From positions 2,355,001 through 2,419,000 of the forward strand of contig NZ_CP147518.1 in assembly GCF_037201965.1 (NCBI RefSeq): a DNA stretch of 64,000 bases, in the 5' to 3' direction. The notes beneath the pieces are model-generated. The model had not been told where the DNA came from. It was given only the letters and a program-made list of their open reading frames with translations, and searched no databases. This DNA is from Spirosoma sp. SC4-14. Its GTDB lineage: Bacteria > Bacteroidota > Bacteroidia > Cytophagales > Spirosomataceae. A program made the position numbers and the translations under genes. Below are positions 42,971 to 51,334 of this stretch, piece by piece; the stretch's first letter is position 1, and each line of letters begins with the position of its first letter.

Positions 42971-43813
42971 ATGACAAATCAACCAATGACCAATTTTATG
43001 CTAACGGTTGGCGATAACCTCTATTGGACACGGCGATTGCTGGGCGAACACCTCCGAAGGTTAGGTCTTCGGGCGGGCGACGCCGTGATGGTTCATGCCG
43101 GTTTGCGGGCTGTAGGACCCATGCTTAATGGCCCCGATACATTAATTGACGCCATTCGGGATGTTATTGGTAATCAGGGGACATTGCTTTGTTATGTAAA
43201 CTGGGAGCAGCAGTATGAAGATGCGCTGAATGAATTGGGGCAGATCCCAGCCGTGCTAAAACCGGATATTGCTCCCTTCAACACATTTAGTTCCCGTGCC
43301 AGCCGTGATCATGGTGTTTTTGCTGAATTTGTACGCACAACGCCCGGTGCGCTACGGAGTCAGAATCCAGGCGCTTCGGTTGCGGCTATTGGTCGGCTGG
43401 CCAAGTGGTTTACAACTGATCATCCATTCGATTATGGTTATGGGCCTGGCTCTCCGTTTGAAAAACTGGTGTTGACCGATGGGAAAATTCTGATGATTGG
43501 GGCACCGCTGGACACAATGAGCATCTTGCACCATGCCGAACATCTGGCGCAGATTCCCGGCAAACGTATTCGGCATATGGAGGTTCCACTACAACTTGAC
43601 GGTGAGGTTTGTTGGCGTATGATTGAAGAGTTTGATACAGCCGATCCGGTTGTAGATGGACTTGACGCCGATTATTTCAAAACAATTGTCGAAGACTTTC
43701 TGAATACCGAAAGTGGACTGATAGGAAGGGTTGGAGGTGCCAGTGCAGTCATTGTTTCTGCCAAAGCCATTGTTCAATTTGCCGTTCGATGGCTGGAGCA
43801 ACGGTTTGGTTGA
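42971..43813 (+). CDS. AAC(3)-family N-acetyltransferase
   Basis: About 280 aa. Family features of aminoglycoside 3-N-acetyltransferases: LRAGDAVMVHAGLRAVG, the catalytic region with a GPGSPFEKLV segment, and ILHHAEHLAQIPGKRIR with the expected histidine. The fold is sure. Whether it acts on antibiotics, or on another amine as many chromosomal relatives do, cannot be told. Two starts are possible: ATG 42971 lies in a heptamer repeat (AATGACA, ACCAATG) and ATG 42998 begins the conserved MLTVGDNLYWT; the second may be the original start. It is divergent from the metal-efflux locus and has no partner gene. Confidence 0.82.
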   Translation: MTNQPMTNFMLTVGDNLYWTRRLLGEHLRRLGLRAGDAVMVHAGLRAVGPMLNGPDTLIDAIRDVIGNQGTLLCYVNWEQQYEDALNELGQIPAVLKPDIAPFNTFSSRASRDHGVFAEFVRTTPGALRSQNPGASVAAIGRLAKWFTTDHPFDYGYGPGSPFEKLVLTDGKILMIGAPLDTMSILHHAEHLAQIPGKRIRHMEVPLQLDGEVCWRMIEEFDTADPVVDGLDADYFKTIVEDFLNTESGLIGRVGGASAVIVSAKAIVQFAVRWLEQRFG

Positions 43814-43822
43814 CTTTCAGTG

Positions 43823-43940
43823 CTCGTCCGCGATACAATCGCGGATGATTGGGACTCGCGTCTGCGACGCTTGTGTTGATGAATTTATTGTTGAGTCAAA
43901 GACGTGAGCCTTAGATATCCGCCATACAATTGCAGACGAG
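43823..43940. repeat. Imperfect palindromic element of about 118 bases
   Basis: Begins CTCGTCCGCG and ends GCAGACGAG, so the ends are inverted. It contains two hairpins: TCCGCGAT-ACA-ATCGCGGA (43827-43845) and GCGTC-TGC-GACGC (43858-43870), and further inverted matches between its halves (ACTCGCGTC against GACGTGAG). Such structures resemble REP or short MITE-like elements. It follows the AAC(3) gene by ten bases. Confidence 0.6.
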
Positions 43941-44157
43941 TAACATATTGGAAAAATGTAATAACTTTAAATTTTTATATTATTATTGGTTAATTGTTGT
44001 TAAGCGCTTGGAAATGTTATATTAACTGATCTTTCCGTTGATTGATGTTTTTAGCAGCTTCATCAGACTTTTATGGCAGTTGGTACGAATTCGGTACTCT
44101 TTGTCTGTGATCGTGCCGCATATTTGCATTGTCATTCACAAACAACAACAACTACTA

Positions 44158-44271
44158 ATGAGAACGAATCTTATGCACATTAACCGGCCTCCACGCCCTC
44201 GGATTATCGAAGTGGGTGGCCCAATAGTCGGCCTGCGTGGTCGCAGTATTTATCGGATGCGGGTACGCTAA
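44158..44271 (+). CDS. Candidate 37-codon arginine-rich small ORF with its own terminator
   Basis: Reads MRTNLMHINRPPRPRIIEVG then GPIVGLRGRSIYRMRVR and stops at 44271. Nine arginines and one acidic residue make it very basic. Codons (CGG, CGT, GGT, CTG) look like those of neighbouring genes. The leader just before the ATG is A- and C-rich and unstructured (CACAAACAACAACAACTACT), which favours translation initiation in Bacteroidota. A hairpin with a T-run begins 21 bases after the stop. I know no family for it. It could be a real small protein, a leader peptide or chance; the surrounding 1.2 kb has only gene fragments. Confidence 0.4.
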   Translation: MRTNLMHINRPPRPRIIEVGGPIVGLRGRSIYRMRVR

Positions 44272-44291
44272 GGCTACCCTGATCCAGTTAG

Positions 44292-44322
44292 AAAGCTCCT
44301 GCTGAAATGTGGGAGCTTTTTT
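44292..44322 (+). terminator. Rho-independent terminator after the small ORF
   Basis: AAAGCTCC (44292-44299) pairs with GGAGCTTT (44312-44319), with one more T-G pair inside and a loop of about ten bases, followed by a run of Ts (44317-44322). This is the usual form of an intrinsic terminator and indicates a transcript ending here from the left. Confidence 0.75.
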
Positions 44323-44342
44323 GTGTTTTTACCAGTCGATTG

Positions 44343-44654
44343 TTAACTCACCACATGATCGGTACCAGCGCCCCGGCTCAGCAAACGTGCGGTGCGGATG
44401 AGAACCGATTTACCAATGTGCAGTATGCCATTTTGAAGGCATTGTTCCAGTTGGACGGTAAACTCACCCGTTGGGTGTTCAACAGGATAACCCATTTCGG
44501 TTGTTTGCGGTACAATGGCGATACCCTCGGCTACTGAACCGGCTAGTAAACAGGTGGTTGCCGTTGATATGGCTCCCGATATGCCAGTGGCTTCGTGAAC
44601 CTGGCACGCCATCCAATTTTGCATAACCTGTGGTTGAGTTACCCGCGCATTCAA
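44343..44654 (-). pseudogene. C-terminal fragment of a PrpF-family isomerase
   Basis: About 103 codons without a proper start (bounded by a TAG at 44655-44657; the first codons are TTG AAT). The sequence NARVTQPQVMQNWMACQVHE, then TGISGAISTAT and VEHPTGEFTVQLEQC, then IRTARLLSRG resembles the last third of PrpF/4-oxalomesaconate tautomerase proteins, which are about 390 aa. The N-terminal two thirds are missing; the next DNA carries an AraC fragment in the opposite direction. It is therefore the remnant of a deleted gene. Confidence 0.6.
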
Positions 44655-44735
44655 CTAAGCTATTACGCCTGTGCACCTGAATCGAATTTGCCGGTCGGTA
44701 GCGGGTAAATTGGCCAGTCGTTAGTATAGCAATAG

Positions 44736-44903
44736 GTTCTGGATGAAGCCCGCAAATACCTGACCTGTCCTACCTATTCTGTTTCCGAAATTGCCTGCCT
44801 GCTTCATTTCGAATTTACGAACTACTTCGCCAAATTCTTTCGAAAGCATACTGGCTTATCGCCTACCGAATTTCGGGAGCAGAAACCAGAAACAATCCGC
44901 TGA
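44736..44903 (+). pseudogene. C-terminal fragment of an AraC-family regulator
   Basis: After a TAG at 44733-44735 the frame reads VLDEARKYL, YSVSEIACLLHFEFTNYF, AKFFRKHTGLSPTEFRE, then stops. That is the second helix-turn-helix of an AraC domain (GLSPTEFR is the usual end). No start codon and no N-terminal domain are present; 55 codons remain of about 280. Together with the PrpF fragment it marks a decayed locus, perhaps a regulator and its target enzyme. Confidence 0.7.
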
Positions 44904-45039
44904 AATTCAGAAACAAATCGAATTCGTAGCAGTAAAAAAGCTTCTTTATGTCTTTTTGACAGTAAGATCGTTTGCTGGCAAATGACTGCGTTCGGCCAAT
45001 AGGCGAATACCCTTCTTTAACCTTTAAAATGAGTCAACG

Positions 45040-46695
45040 ATGAAAGCTTCAAGACGCAATTTCTTACAATCGCTGGGCGTCAGCGTAGCCAGCTTAGGCG
45101 TGTCGTATCCCTCCGTTGCTGCTGGCCCGCATCGGCCTAAAGCAAAGCCGACTGGCGATGATCAGATTCTGTTTGTGGGCGACAACATTGCGGTAGCCGC
45201 TACCGAATATGGCAAAGTCAGGGGATTTATTCTGCGGGATATTCATCAGTTTCTGGGTATTCCCTATGGAGCCGACACATCTGGGAAGAATCGGTTTATG
45301 CCGCCACAGAAACCAGTGCCCTGGACCGACGTTCGGCCTGCTCTGTGGTGGGGAAACTCCGCTCCGCAGATTATGGAGAAACGTTATGCAAATCCCTATG
45401 CATCGTTTGTGGATCATTGGAACTACGACGATGTGTCGGAAGATTGTCTGAAATTGAACGTCTGGACTCCCGCATTGGACAAGCAAAAGCGCCCGGTTGT
45501 GGTTTGGTTACACGGGGGCGGCTTCACCAACGGAAACGGTATAGAACAGGACGGGTATCATGGCGAAAACCTGGCCCGGTTCGGAAACCTTGTTTTCTGC
45601 TCGCTCAATCACCGGCTCGGTCCGCTGGGCTACACCGATCTGAAAGCGGCTGGCGGTCATTCGGCATCGGGAAATGTTGGCAATCTGGACATGGTGGCGG
45701 CTCTCGAATGGGTTAAAAACAACATTGCCAACTTTGGCGGTGATCCTAACAACGTGACCATCATCGGACAGTCGGGCGGAGGAGCCAAAGTGACTACGCT
45801 CATGAATATGCCATCGGCAAAGGGACTCTTTCATAAGGCGGTTGCACTGAGCGGTAGTTCGCTGGCCGGAACCAATAAAGAGTATGCCGAAAAACTGGGT
45901 CTGAAAGTGATGGAGGAAGCGGGGTTGAAACCCGGTGAAATCGAGAAACTGCAGCAACTTCCGTGGCTTGAATACATTGCCGTGGCCAACCGGGCCGTTA
46001 CGAAAATGAATGATGAAGCGAAACGACTTGGCATTCAGCGAGGAGGATACGCACCCGTTGGCGACGGCGATGTTCTGAATAGCGGAGCGTTTTTCAGCGA
46101 CCCCAATCACTTCTCGGCCGATATTCCGCTGATGATCTGTACGACATTCCACGAAATGAATCCCAACCGGACCGATGCGTCGCTGGAAACCATTTCACTG
46201 GACGAAGTGAAAGAGAAAATCAAGCCGCGTTTTGGCGATAAATCGGGCGACATTGTCGATGCATATGCCCGAAATTTCCCCAAAGCCCGCCCTATTGAAC
46301 TTTGGGCGTTGATTGTGTCGAACCGTAAAAACGCCGTTGCTGCTGCCGATGCCAAAGCGTCGCAGCATAAAGCACCCGTGTATGTAGCCTGGTTCGGCTG
46401 GCAACCCCCGCTATTTGATGGGCGGATGCGGGCGTTTCACTGCGACGACATCTGTTTCTGGTTCTACAACACCGATCTGATGCTTACGCATACGGGCGGT
46501 GGTAAACGTCCACGCGCGTTGTCGGAAAAGATGGCGGGCTCGTTTATTAACTTTGTGAAGTCGGGTAATCCAAACGGCGGTGGACTCCCCAACTGGAAGC
46601 CCTATACAACGCAGAATGGTGAAACCATGATTCTGGACGATGTTCCAGCTCTGGCCAACGATCCCGACCGCGAAGCACGCAAGGCGCTGGCATAG
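45040..46695 (+). CDS. Tat-exported type B carboxylesterase
   Basis: 551 aa. The N-terminus MKASRRNFLQSLGVSVASLG is a twin-arginine signal (SRRNFL), so it is exported folded. The catalytic serine lies in TIIGQSGGGAKV (family form GESAGG), the histidine is in RAFHCDDICFWF, and a glutamate candidate is in FHEMNPNR. WLHGGGFTNGNG forms the oxyanion hole. Type B carboxylesterases (pNB esterase-like) cleave esters of small alcohols and acids; the real substrate is unknown. Upstream are only gene fragments. It converges with the MFS gene, and the two share a 23-bp inverted repeat as a likely terminator. Confidence 0.88.
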   Translation: MKASRRNFLQSLGVSVASLGVSYPSVAAGPHRPKAKPTGDDQILFVGDNIAVAATEYGKVRGFILRDIHQFLGIPYGADTSGKNRFMPPQKPVPWTDVRPALWWGNSAPQIMEKRYANPYASFVDHWNYDDVSEDCLKLNVWTPALDKQKRPVVVWLHGGGFTNGNGIEQDGYHGENLARFGNLVFCSLNHRLGPLGYTDLKAAGGHSASGNVGNLDMVAALEWVKNNIANFGGDPNNVTIIGQSGGGAKVTTLMNMPSAKGLFHKAVALSGSSLAGTNKEYAEKLGLKVMEEAGLKPGEIEKLQQLPWLEYIAVANRAVTKMNDEAKRLGIQRGGYAPVGDGDVLNSGAFFSDPNHFSADIPLMICTTFHEMNPNRTDASLETISLDEVKEKIKPRFGDKSGDIVDAYARNFPKARPIELWALIVSNRKNAVAAADAKASQHKAPVYVAWFGWQPPLFDGRMRAFHCDDICFWFYNTDLMLTHTGGGKRPRALSEKMAGSFINFVKSGNPNGGGLPNWKPYTTQNGETMILDDVPALANDPDREARKALA

Positions 46696-46698
46696 AGT

Positions 46699-46767
46699 TA
46701 ACCAGTTGCTGGTCATTGATCTGTAGCGCATAGAATGAGCCAATGATCAATGACCAGCAACTGGTTA
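46699..46767. terminator. 23-bp-arm inverted repeat of heptamers between convergent genes
   Basis: Arms 46699-46721 and 46745-46767 match exactly, with a 23-base loop. The right part reads CCAATGA, TCAATGA, CCAGCAA, CTGGTTA (46740-46767) in seven-base phase. The right arm includes the MFS stop codon (46765-46767). A role as bidirectional terminator is likely from position. Confidence 0.7.
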
Positions 46768-48030
46768 TTCTTCGAGATAATCCAACTCTTTATTGTGAGT
46801 TTCGGGTATTGTCAGGATGGCATAAAACCCGAAAATAAAGCTAATCAGGCCAACTACGGCCCCGGCATTAATGACATCCAGTTGCGGTTTTAGAGCCTGG
46901 TAACCCAGCGTCATTGGAATCAGAAAGGCCCGTACCATATTAGGGATAGTGGTGGCGGCCGTAGCACGCAGGTTAGTACCAAACTGCTCGGCACTAATGG
47001 TCACAAACATGGCCCAGTAGCCATTGCCGAACCCCAGCACTACACAGAGACCATAGAAAAGGGGAGTACTTTTAATTCCCAGATATAAATAAACGATGCT
47101 GGCTATGAGAGCAATCGTCATGAACAGGCTAATCGCTTTTTTACGTGATTGCAGCGCCTGACTAACAAACCCGTTTGACAGATCGCCGATACACATACCA
47201 ATGTATAACCAGGTGATGGCCAGACCGGGCTGTATTTCCTGGGCAATACCTAACGCTTTCCCGAATTCGTTACTGAACGAAGCCAGAATGCCGGTAATAA
47301 ACCAGGTTGGAATTCCGATAGCAATGCATTTGAGATAGCGACTGAGCCGATCAGCATTCGTGAAGAAGGAGAAGAAATTGCCCCGACTAATGTTCTTTTG
47401 CCCGGTAATGCTGGTGAACATCCCCGATTCAATCACCCCCACTCGTAATAATAAGAGGCCAAACCCTAAACCACCGCCTACGAAAAAGGTGGTTTCCCAG
47501 TCGAACAGTTTAACGGTAAAATAAGCAACTATGGCGCCCAGAACGCCAACGGCCGCTACCAGTGAGGTAGCTAGGGCTCGTTTTTCTTTCGGAACGATTT
47601 CGCTCACGAGTGTAATGCCTGCGCCGAGTTCACCCGCCAGCCCAACACCGGCCACAAACCGCATGAGAGCGTAGTAGGTGAGTGGGTCCATGAACGTAAC
47701 GTGCTTTACAAAGCCGCAGGCAATATTGGCAATGGAATAGGTGATGATCGATCCAAACAGAACCGACAGACGTCCGCGCTTATCGCCCAAAATACCCCAT
47801 AGAATGCCGCCAAGCAGCAGGCCCGCCATTTGCCAGTTCAAAATACGCCCACCAATCGTTGAGATCTGCTCGGTAGTAAGGCCCATATCTTTCAGGCTTG
47901 GGACGCGAACAATACCAAAAAGAAGCAAATCATAAATATCAACGAAGTACCCCAAGGCTGCCACAATAACGGGCAAACTGAATAAGCGGACCGTAGTGGC
48001 TGGTTTGGGTGAAGTTGTAGGAAGAACCAT
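46765..48030 (-). CDS. MFS transporter
   Basis: 421 aa with about 12 hydrophobic segments. The loop between helices 2 and 3 has the MFS signature GILGDKRGRLSVL, and helix 4-5 has RFVAGVGLAGELGAG. The arrangement fits the metabolite:H+ symporter / sugar-phosphate-like branch of the superfamily more than drug exporters, but the solute cannot be named. A role in uptake of a small organic acid is possible given the neighbouring exported esterase on the other strand. It is separated from the PepSY gene upstream by a 49-base heptamer hairpin. Confidence 0.85.
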   Translation of the reverse strand: MVLPTTSPKPATTVRLFSLPVIVAALGYFVDIYDLLLFGIVRVPSLKDMGLTTEQISTIGGRILNWQMAGLLLGGILWGILGDKRGRLSVLFGSIITYSIANIACGFVKHVTFMDPLTYYALMRFVAGVGLAGELGAGITLVSEIVPKEKRALATSLVAAVGVLGAIVAYFTVKLFDWETTFFVGGGLGFGLLLLRVGVIESGMFTSITGQKNISRGNFFSFFTNADRLSRYLKCIAIGIPTWFITGILASFSNEFGKALGIAQEIQPGLAITWLYIGMCIGDLSNGFVSQALQSRKKAISLFMTIALIASIVYLYLGIKSTPLFYGLCVVLGFGNGYWAMFVTISAEQFGTNLRATAATTIPNMVRAFLIPMTLGYQALKPQLDVINAGAVVGLISFIFGFYAILTIPETHNKELDYLEE

Positions 48031-48100
48031 GCAGGATGAAGAGATGGGCGATATGATTCTTCAAAAGTACAGAATATCGAAATAATATTCTGAATAGTTG

Positions 48101-48150
48101 GTTGGTCACTACTCATTGGTTGAACTGATGACCAATGAGTAGTGACCAAC
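48101..48150. repeat. 20-bp perfect inverted repeat made of seven heptamers
   Basis: Arms 48101-48120 and 48131-48150, loop of ten bases. From 48102 the 49 bases divide into TTGGTCA, CTACTCA, TTGGTTG, AACTGAT, GACCAAT, GAGTAGT, GACCAAC. It lies directly after the stop of the PepSY gene (48153) and before the MFS gene, both on the minus strand, so it could terminate the PepSY/ApbE transcript. Confidence 0.75.
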
Positions 48151-48152
48151 CT

Positions 48153-48869
48153 CTAAACAACCAGCAGCCAGTATGCCAGTCCGGTAACAACGGCACCAAG
48201 AAGCATCCAGCCAAGTCCACTCACCCGCCGTTTTTTTAGAACAAGCAGGAGCGCCAGACCCGTTACAGAAACCAGTGTCATAAACACGGCGGCTATGTCG
48301 ATCACCCATGCCCAACCCTGGCCCGTATCGCGGCCTTTATGCAGGTCGTTCAGTACGGCAACCAGCCCCATTTTGGTTTCTGTAACCTCATACGTTCCGT
48401 CTGAGCGTTTCACAAAAGCATCGGCTGAGTAACCCGGTCCATGAAACGAAAGCGAACATTCGCGGTCGTCGATCCGAAACTCACTGACGCTTCCCTTTAG
48501 CTGGTGCGTTGCCCGCAGGTACTCCACAATAGCCAGCTTATTAACCGTAGCGGTATCAGTACCAGCCACCCACCTTGGGTTCACCTTTCCTTTCAGGTCG
48601 GTTGTGACCGTAGCGTCGTCGAACCAGTCGGCATGGTTGAGTGTCAGGCCCGTTACGGCAAAAAAGAGAACCAAAACAAAACTTACTACCGAAAGGTACA
48701 AATGCAGCCACCGGGCCAGCCCGGCCCAGCGAATACCTCCTTGTGGTATAGACGTTGGCTGACGACGTTCGGGCTTCCCGTTAGCGAGTGGCTGCTTTTT
48801 CGCGGTAATCCAGGGCTGCGGCTGCAACTTCGACATTTCCGTTGAGAGTTTGTTGTTTGGTTTTTCCAT
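48153..48869 (-). CDS. PepSY-associated transmembrane protein
   Basis: 238 aa. After a polar N-terminus the first helix (WLHLYLSVVSFVLVLFFAVT) is followed by GLTLNHADWF, the usual PepSY_TM signature, then a periplasmic PepSY-like domain (ISF-type strands, SFHGPGYSADAFV) and two or three C-terminal helices (WVIDIAAVFMTLVSVTGLAL and WMLLGAVVTGLAYWLLV). Members sit in the inner membrane and are thought to pass electrons through haem or flavin, often with ferric reductase-like systems. It overlaps the ApbE-DUF2271 gene by 89 bases (56 if the second ATG is used), so it is tightly coupled to it. Histidines near both helices could bind haem. Confidence 0.82.
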   Translation of the reverse strand: MEKPNNKLSTEMSKLQPQPWITAKKQPLANGKPERRQPTSIPQGGIRWAGLARWLHLYLSVVSFVLVLFFAVTGLTLNHADWFDDATVTTDLKGKVNPRWVAGTDTATVNKLAIVEYLRATHQLKGSVSEFRIDDRECSLSFHGPGYSADAFVKRSDGTYEVTETKMGLVAVLNDLHKGRDTGQGWAWVIDIAAVFMTLVSVTGLALLLVLKKRRVSGLGWMLLGAVVTGLAYWLLVV

Positions 48870-50304
48870 TAAAGTCCATTGTCTGGCGAATCAACTGATA
48901 GGTGCCATGTTCGCGGGCGGCTTCGATCATAACAGTGTACTTCCCCTGTTTCACGAATTGCCCCTGATCGTCTTTGCCATCCCAGACCAGGGTATACTCT
49001 CCCGGCGACCGGGTAGCACTTGTAACCGAAGCAGCCGCATCCGAATTGACATTTAGAGTATACCACTCGCGCAGGTCGTGCAGCCAGCGGGGCTTGTTAT
49101 ACCACAGAGCCAGTTGCCGAACAGGTTTTCCCGATTCGTCTTCAACCCATACGGCCACAAACGGACGGTGCGAGCGGCCTTCAAATCGGGGCAGTTCGAG
49201 GGTAATCTGCAATTCCTGATTAGGATTCCACAGTTTGTCTTTGACTGGTAGCGAAAGCAGGTGGGCCGTTTTCGTTGATGTTTCGGCGGTGATCGCTGTT
49301 TTTTCGGGGAGAGCAATACCGGGCCAGTTGGCGCTACTTACCGACTGACCATCGCGGGTGATGAGCAGGTAGTCTGTACCAGGATGTTGCCCGGCCAGTA
49401 AAGCGCTTTCCGCGGGCGATAATACATTAAATGCTGTAGCCAGTGCACCGGCCGTAGCCGCATCTGGATTCAACACCGTTGCGCTGATAACATCGCGGGC
49501 GGGCAGGCCCGTGCGTGGGTCCATGATATGCGATACCCATTCGTTGCCAAGTTGAAAACCCCGACGGTAGTCGCCACTGGTAGCGACGGCTGTGTTTTCT
49601 ACGGCTATTTGCGCCATTGCCACCGCATTTTCGGCATCGGCGCGGGGGTTCGCTACGGCTACCAACTCCCGCCAGTTTCCCCGAACTACAAGGTCGCCAC
49701 CACTATTGAGTACCAATCCATCGACGTCGGGCATATTTAGCGCCATCTCTGCCGCCCGATCCAGCACATAACTTTTGGTAAAGGTGTTCAGCCGAAGCGG
49801 TACTTTGGTTAGCCGGGTCGCTGTTTTCTGGTCGGCATCGAGCCGCCAGTGTTTTTGGTTGACTGCCTCCACAGCCTGTTGTCGGTCGGCTTCGGCTGGC
49901 GTCGCATTGTGCAGACTTGACTGCTGCCAGAGTTGACTTAGCTGCTCGGTAGCTGCATTGATAGCGCCATCTGTTTTGGCCTGCCAGTGGTCGAAACCGC
50001 TTAACACGGCAAATAAATCGTCGGAAATACGAATGGCTTCATGGATTGGGGCCGCGAGCCACTGGCTGAATTCGCTATCGGACCGATATCCGCTCAGCAC
50101 GGCATCCAGGCGGGCTATTTCGTTCAGAATCGATTGTTCGGCCTGTCGGGCAACGGTATACGAACGGGCAACAATCTTCAGGTCGAACGATGTGCCGAGC
50201 ACGTTTTCCAGGTGATCGATAAAAAGGCCACTAGCCGTAGCGCCCGATGAAGTGGGCAGACCAACAGCCAGCGGAACAAGTCCTAAAAGTGAGATTGTAT
50301 TCAT
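48781..50304 (-). CDS. ApbE-like FAD:protein FMN transferase fused to a DUF2271 domain
   Basis: 507 aa. N-terminal signal peptide (to about residue 25). Residues about 30-315 are ApbE-like: DGAINAATEQLSQLWQ, LNSGGDLVVRGNW, ATSGDYRRGF, SHIMDPRTGLPARDV. The usual metal-binding aspartate in the last motif (DALAT in the family) is replaced: DAATAGALATA near residue 283. Residues about 360-500 form DUF2271 (RPFVAVWVEDESGKPVRQLA, SPGEYTLVWDGKDDQGQFV), a beta domain of unknown role found next to flavinylated proteins. ApbE attaches FMN to Thr in exported proteins. It is coupled to the PepSY membrane protein, and both probably take part in redox reactions at the envelope. Confidence 0.85.
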   Translation of the reverse strand: MNTISLLGLVPLAVGLPTSSGATASGLFIDHLENVLGTSFDLKIVARSYTVARQAEQSILNEIARLDAVLSGYRSDSEFSQWLAAPIHEAIRISDDLFAVLSGFDHWQAKTDGAINAATEQLSQLWQQSSLHNATPAEADRQQAVEAVNQKHWRLDADQKTATRLTKVPLRLNTFTKSYVLDRAAEMALNMPDVDGLVLNSGGDLVVRGNWRELVAVANPRADAENAVAMAQIAVENTAVATSGDYRRGFQLGNEWVSHIMDPRTGLPARDVISATVLNPDAATAGALATAFNVLSPAESALLAGQHPGTDYLLITRDGQSVSSANWPGIALPEKTAITAETSTKTAHLLSLPVKDKLWNPNQELQITLELPRFEGRSHRPFVAVWVEDESGKPVRQLALWYNKPRWLHDLREWYTLNVNSDAAASVTSATRSPGEYTLVWDGKDDQGQFVKQGKYTVMIEAAREHGTYQLIRQTMDFNGKTKQQTLNGNVEVAAAALDYREKAATR

Positions 50305-50495
50305 GAGTTTATTACTGGAAAAGCGGTTTTAATCATCAGTAAGGCTATTATTCAGCCTTATTTATATTGTTTTTCAAACGTCAGGGCTGGGAAATTATTG
50401 ATCGGGTACTGAACACTAAAAACTTCCGGCGTGAATGCCTGATTTCTCCGGCCGAATCGTCTGTTTCGACCAGCGAATAGCGGTCAACGGCTGTA

Positions 50496-51275
50496 CTATT
50501 TACCAAGCCATTCTTTAAAATCAGTAATCCGGTCGCCACTCACAAAGACTTCCTGCCGCGAAACGGGCTGTAAATCCAGTTTGAGCTTACTTCCCGAATA
50601 GGTATGGATCGTGCGGATGCCTTCCAGCGACACCAAGAACGCGCGGTTTACCCGGAAAAACTGTTTTGGGTCGATCATAGTGGCCAGCTTGTCCAGGCTA
50701 TAATCGATGCTGACATGCTGTCCGTCGCGGGTGGTGATCCAGGTCGATTTATCTTCATAAAAGAAGTAGGCAATATCGGCAGCCTCGATGCTTCGGATTT
50801 TGGTGCCAATCGTTACCATAAACCGTTCTTTGTAAGGAGCTGGTGCCGTTTGCAGAGCTTTGAGCAAAAGGTTCAGATTGGGCAGGGGAGTTGATGTGTC
50901 CGACTGCCTGAGTCGTTTGAATTTGTCCAGTGCTGCTGCCAGTTCAGTTTCATCGATGGGTTTAAGCAGGTAGTCGATGCTATTGGTTTTAAAGGCCTGC
51001 AAGGTATATTGATCGTAGGCAGTCGTAAAAATGATTGGCAACGTCAATCCTGCCCGTTCGATAAGCTGAAAGCCCGAATCGTCTTCCAGATGAATGTCGA
51101 GAAACACCAGTTCGGGCTGCGGAAGCCCCTGCTCCACTCGTTCGGCAAACCAGGCCACTCCTTTCCCTACCGAGGGCAATATGGCCAATACCTCAATGGA
51201 GGAATCATAGTCGGCCAGCAGATTTTCTAATCGCCGGGCCGTAAGTTTTTCGTCTTCTACAATTACTACGTTCAT
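50496..51275 (-). CDS. LytTR-family response regulator
   Basis: 259 aa from the ATG at 51275 (MNVVIVEDEK); upstream in-frame codons do not resemble a receiver domain. The receiver (1-120) has acidic residues at EDE, the phospho-acceptor Asp in LVFLDIHLED, the conserved Thr region FTTAYDQY and Lys in LLKPIDE. The C-terminal LytTR DNA-binding domain (about 160-255) includes YFFYEDKSTWI and FRVNRAFLVSLEGI. It works with the LytS-type kinase encoded 59 bases upstream on the same strand. Its targets are not known; the ApbE gene lies 191 bases downstream. Confidence 0.92.
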   Translation of the reverse strand: MNVVIVEDEKLTARRLENLLADYDSSIEVLAILPSVGKGVAWFAERVEQGLPQPELVFLDIHLEDDSGFQLIERAGLTLPIIFTTAYDQYTLQAFKTNSIDYLLKPIDETELAAALDKFKRLRQSDTSTPLPNLNLLLKALQTAPAPYKERFMVTIGTKIRSIEAADIAYFFYEDKSTWITTRDGQHVSIDYSLDKLATMIDPKQFFRVNRAFLVSLEGIRTIHTYSGSKLKLDLQPVSRQEVFVSGDRITDFKEWLGK

Positions 51276-51334
51276 AGGAGGTGAATGGGTGAACGCGTGA
51301 TCGAGTGCCGCAACGGATGTTTTGCGACACTCGG

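Noticed and set aside
45508-46152. 214-codon minus-strand frame opposite the carboxylesterase
   Set aside because: Antisense shadow of a conserved esterase.
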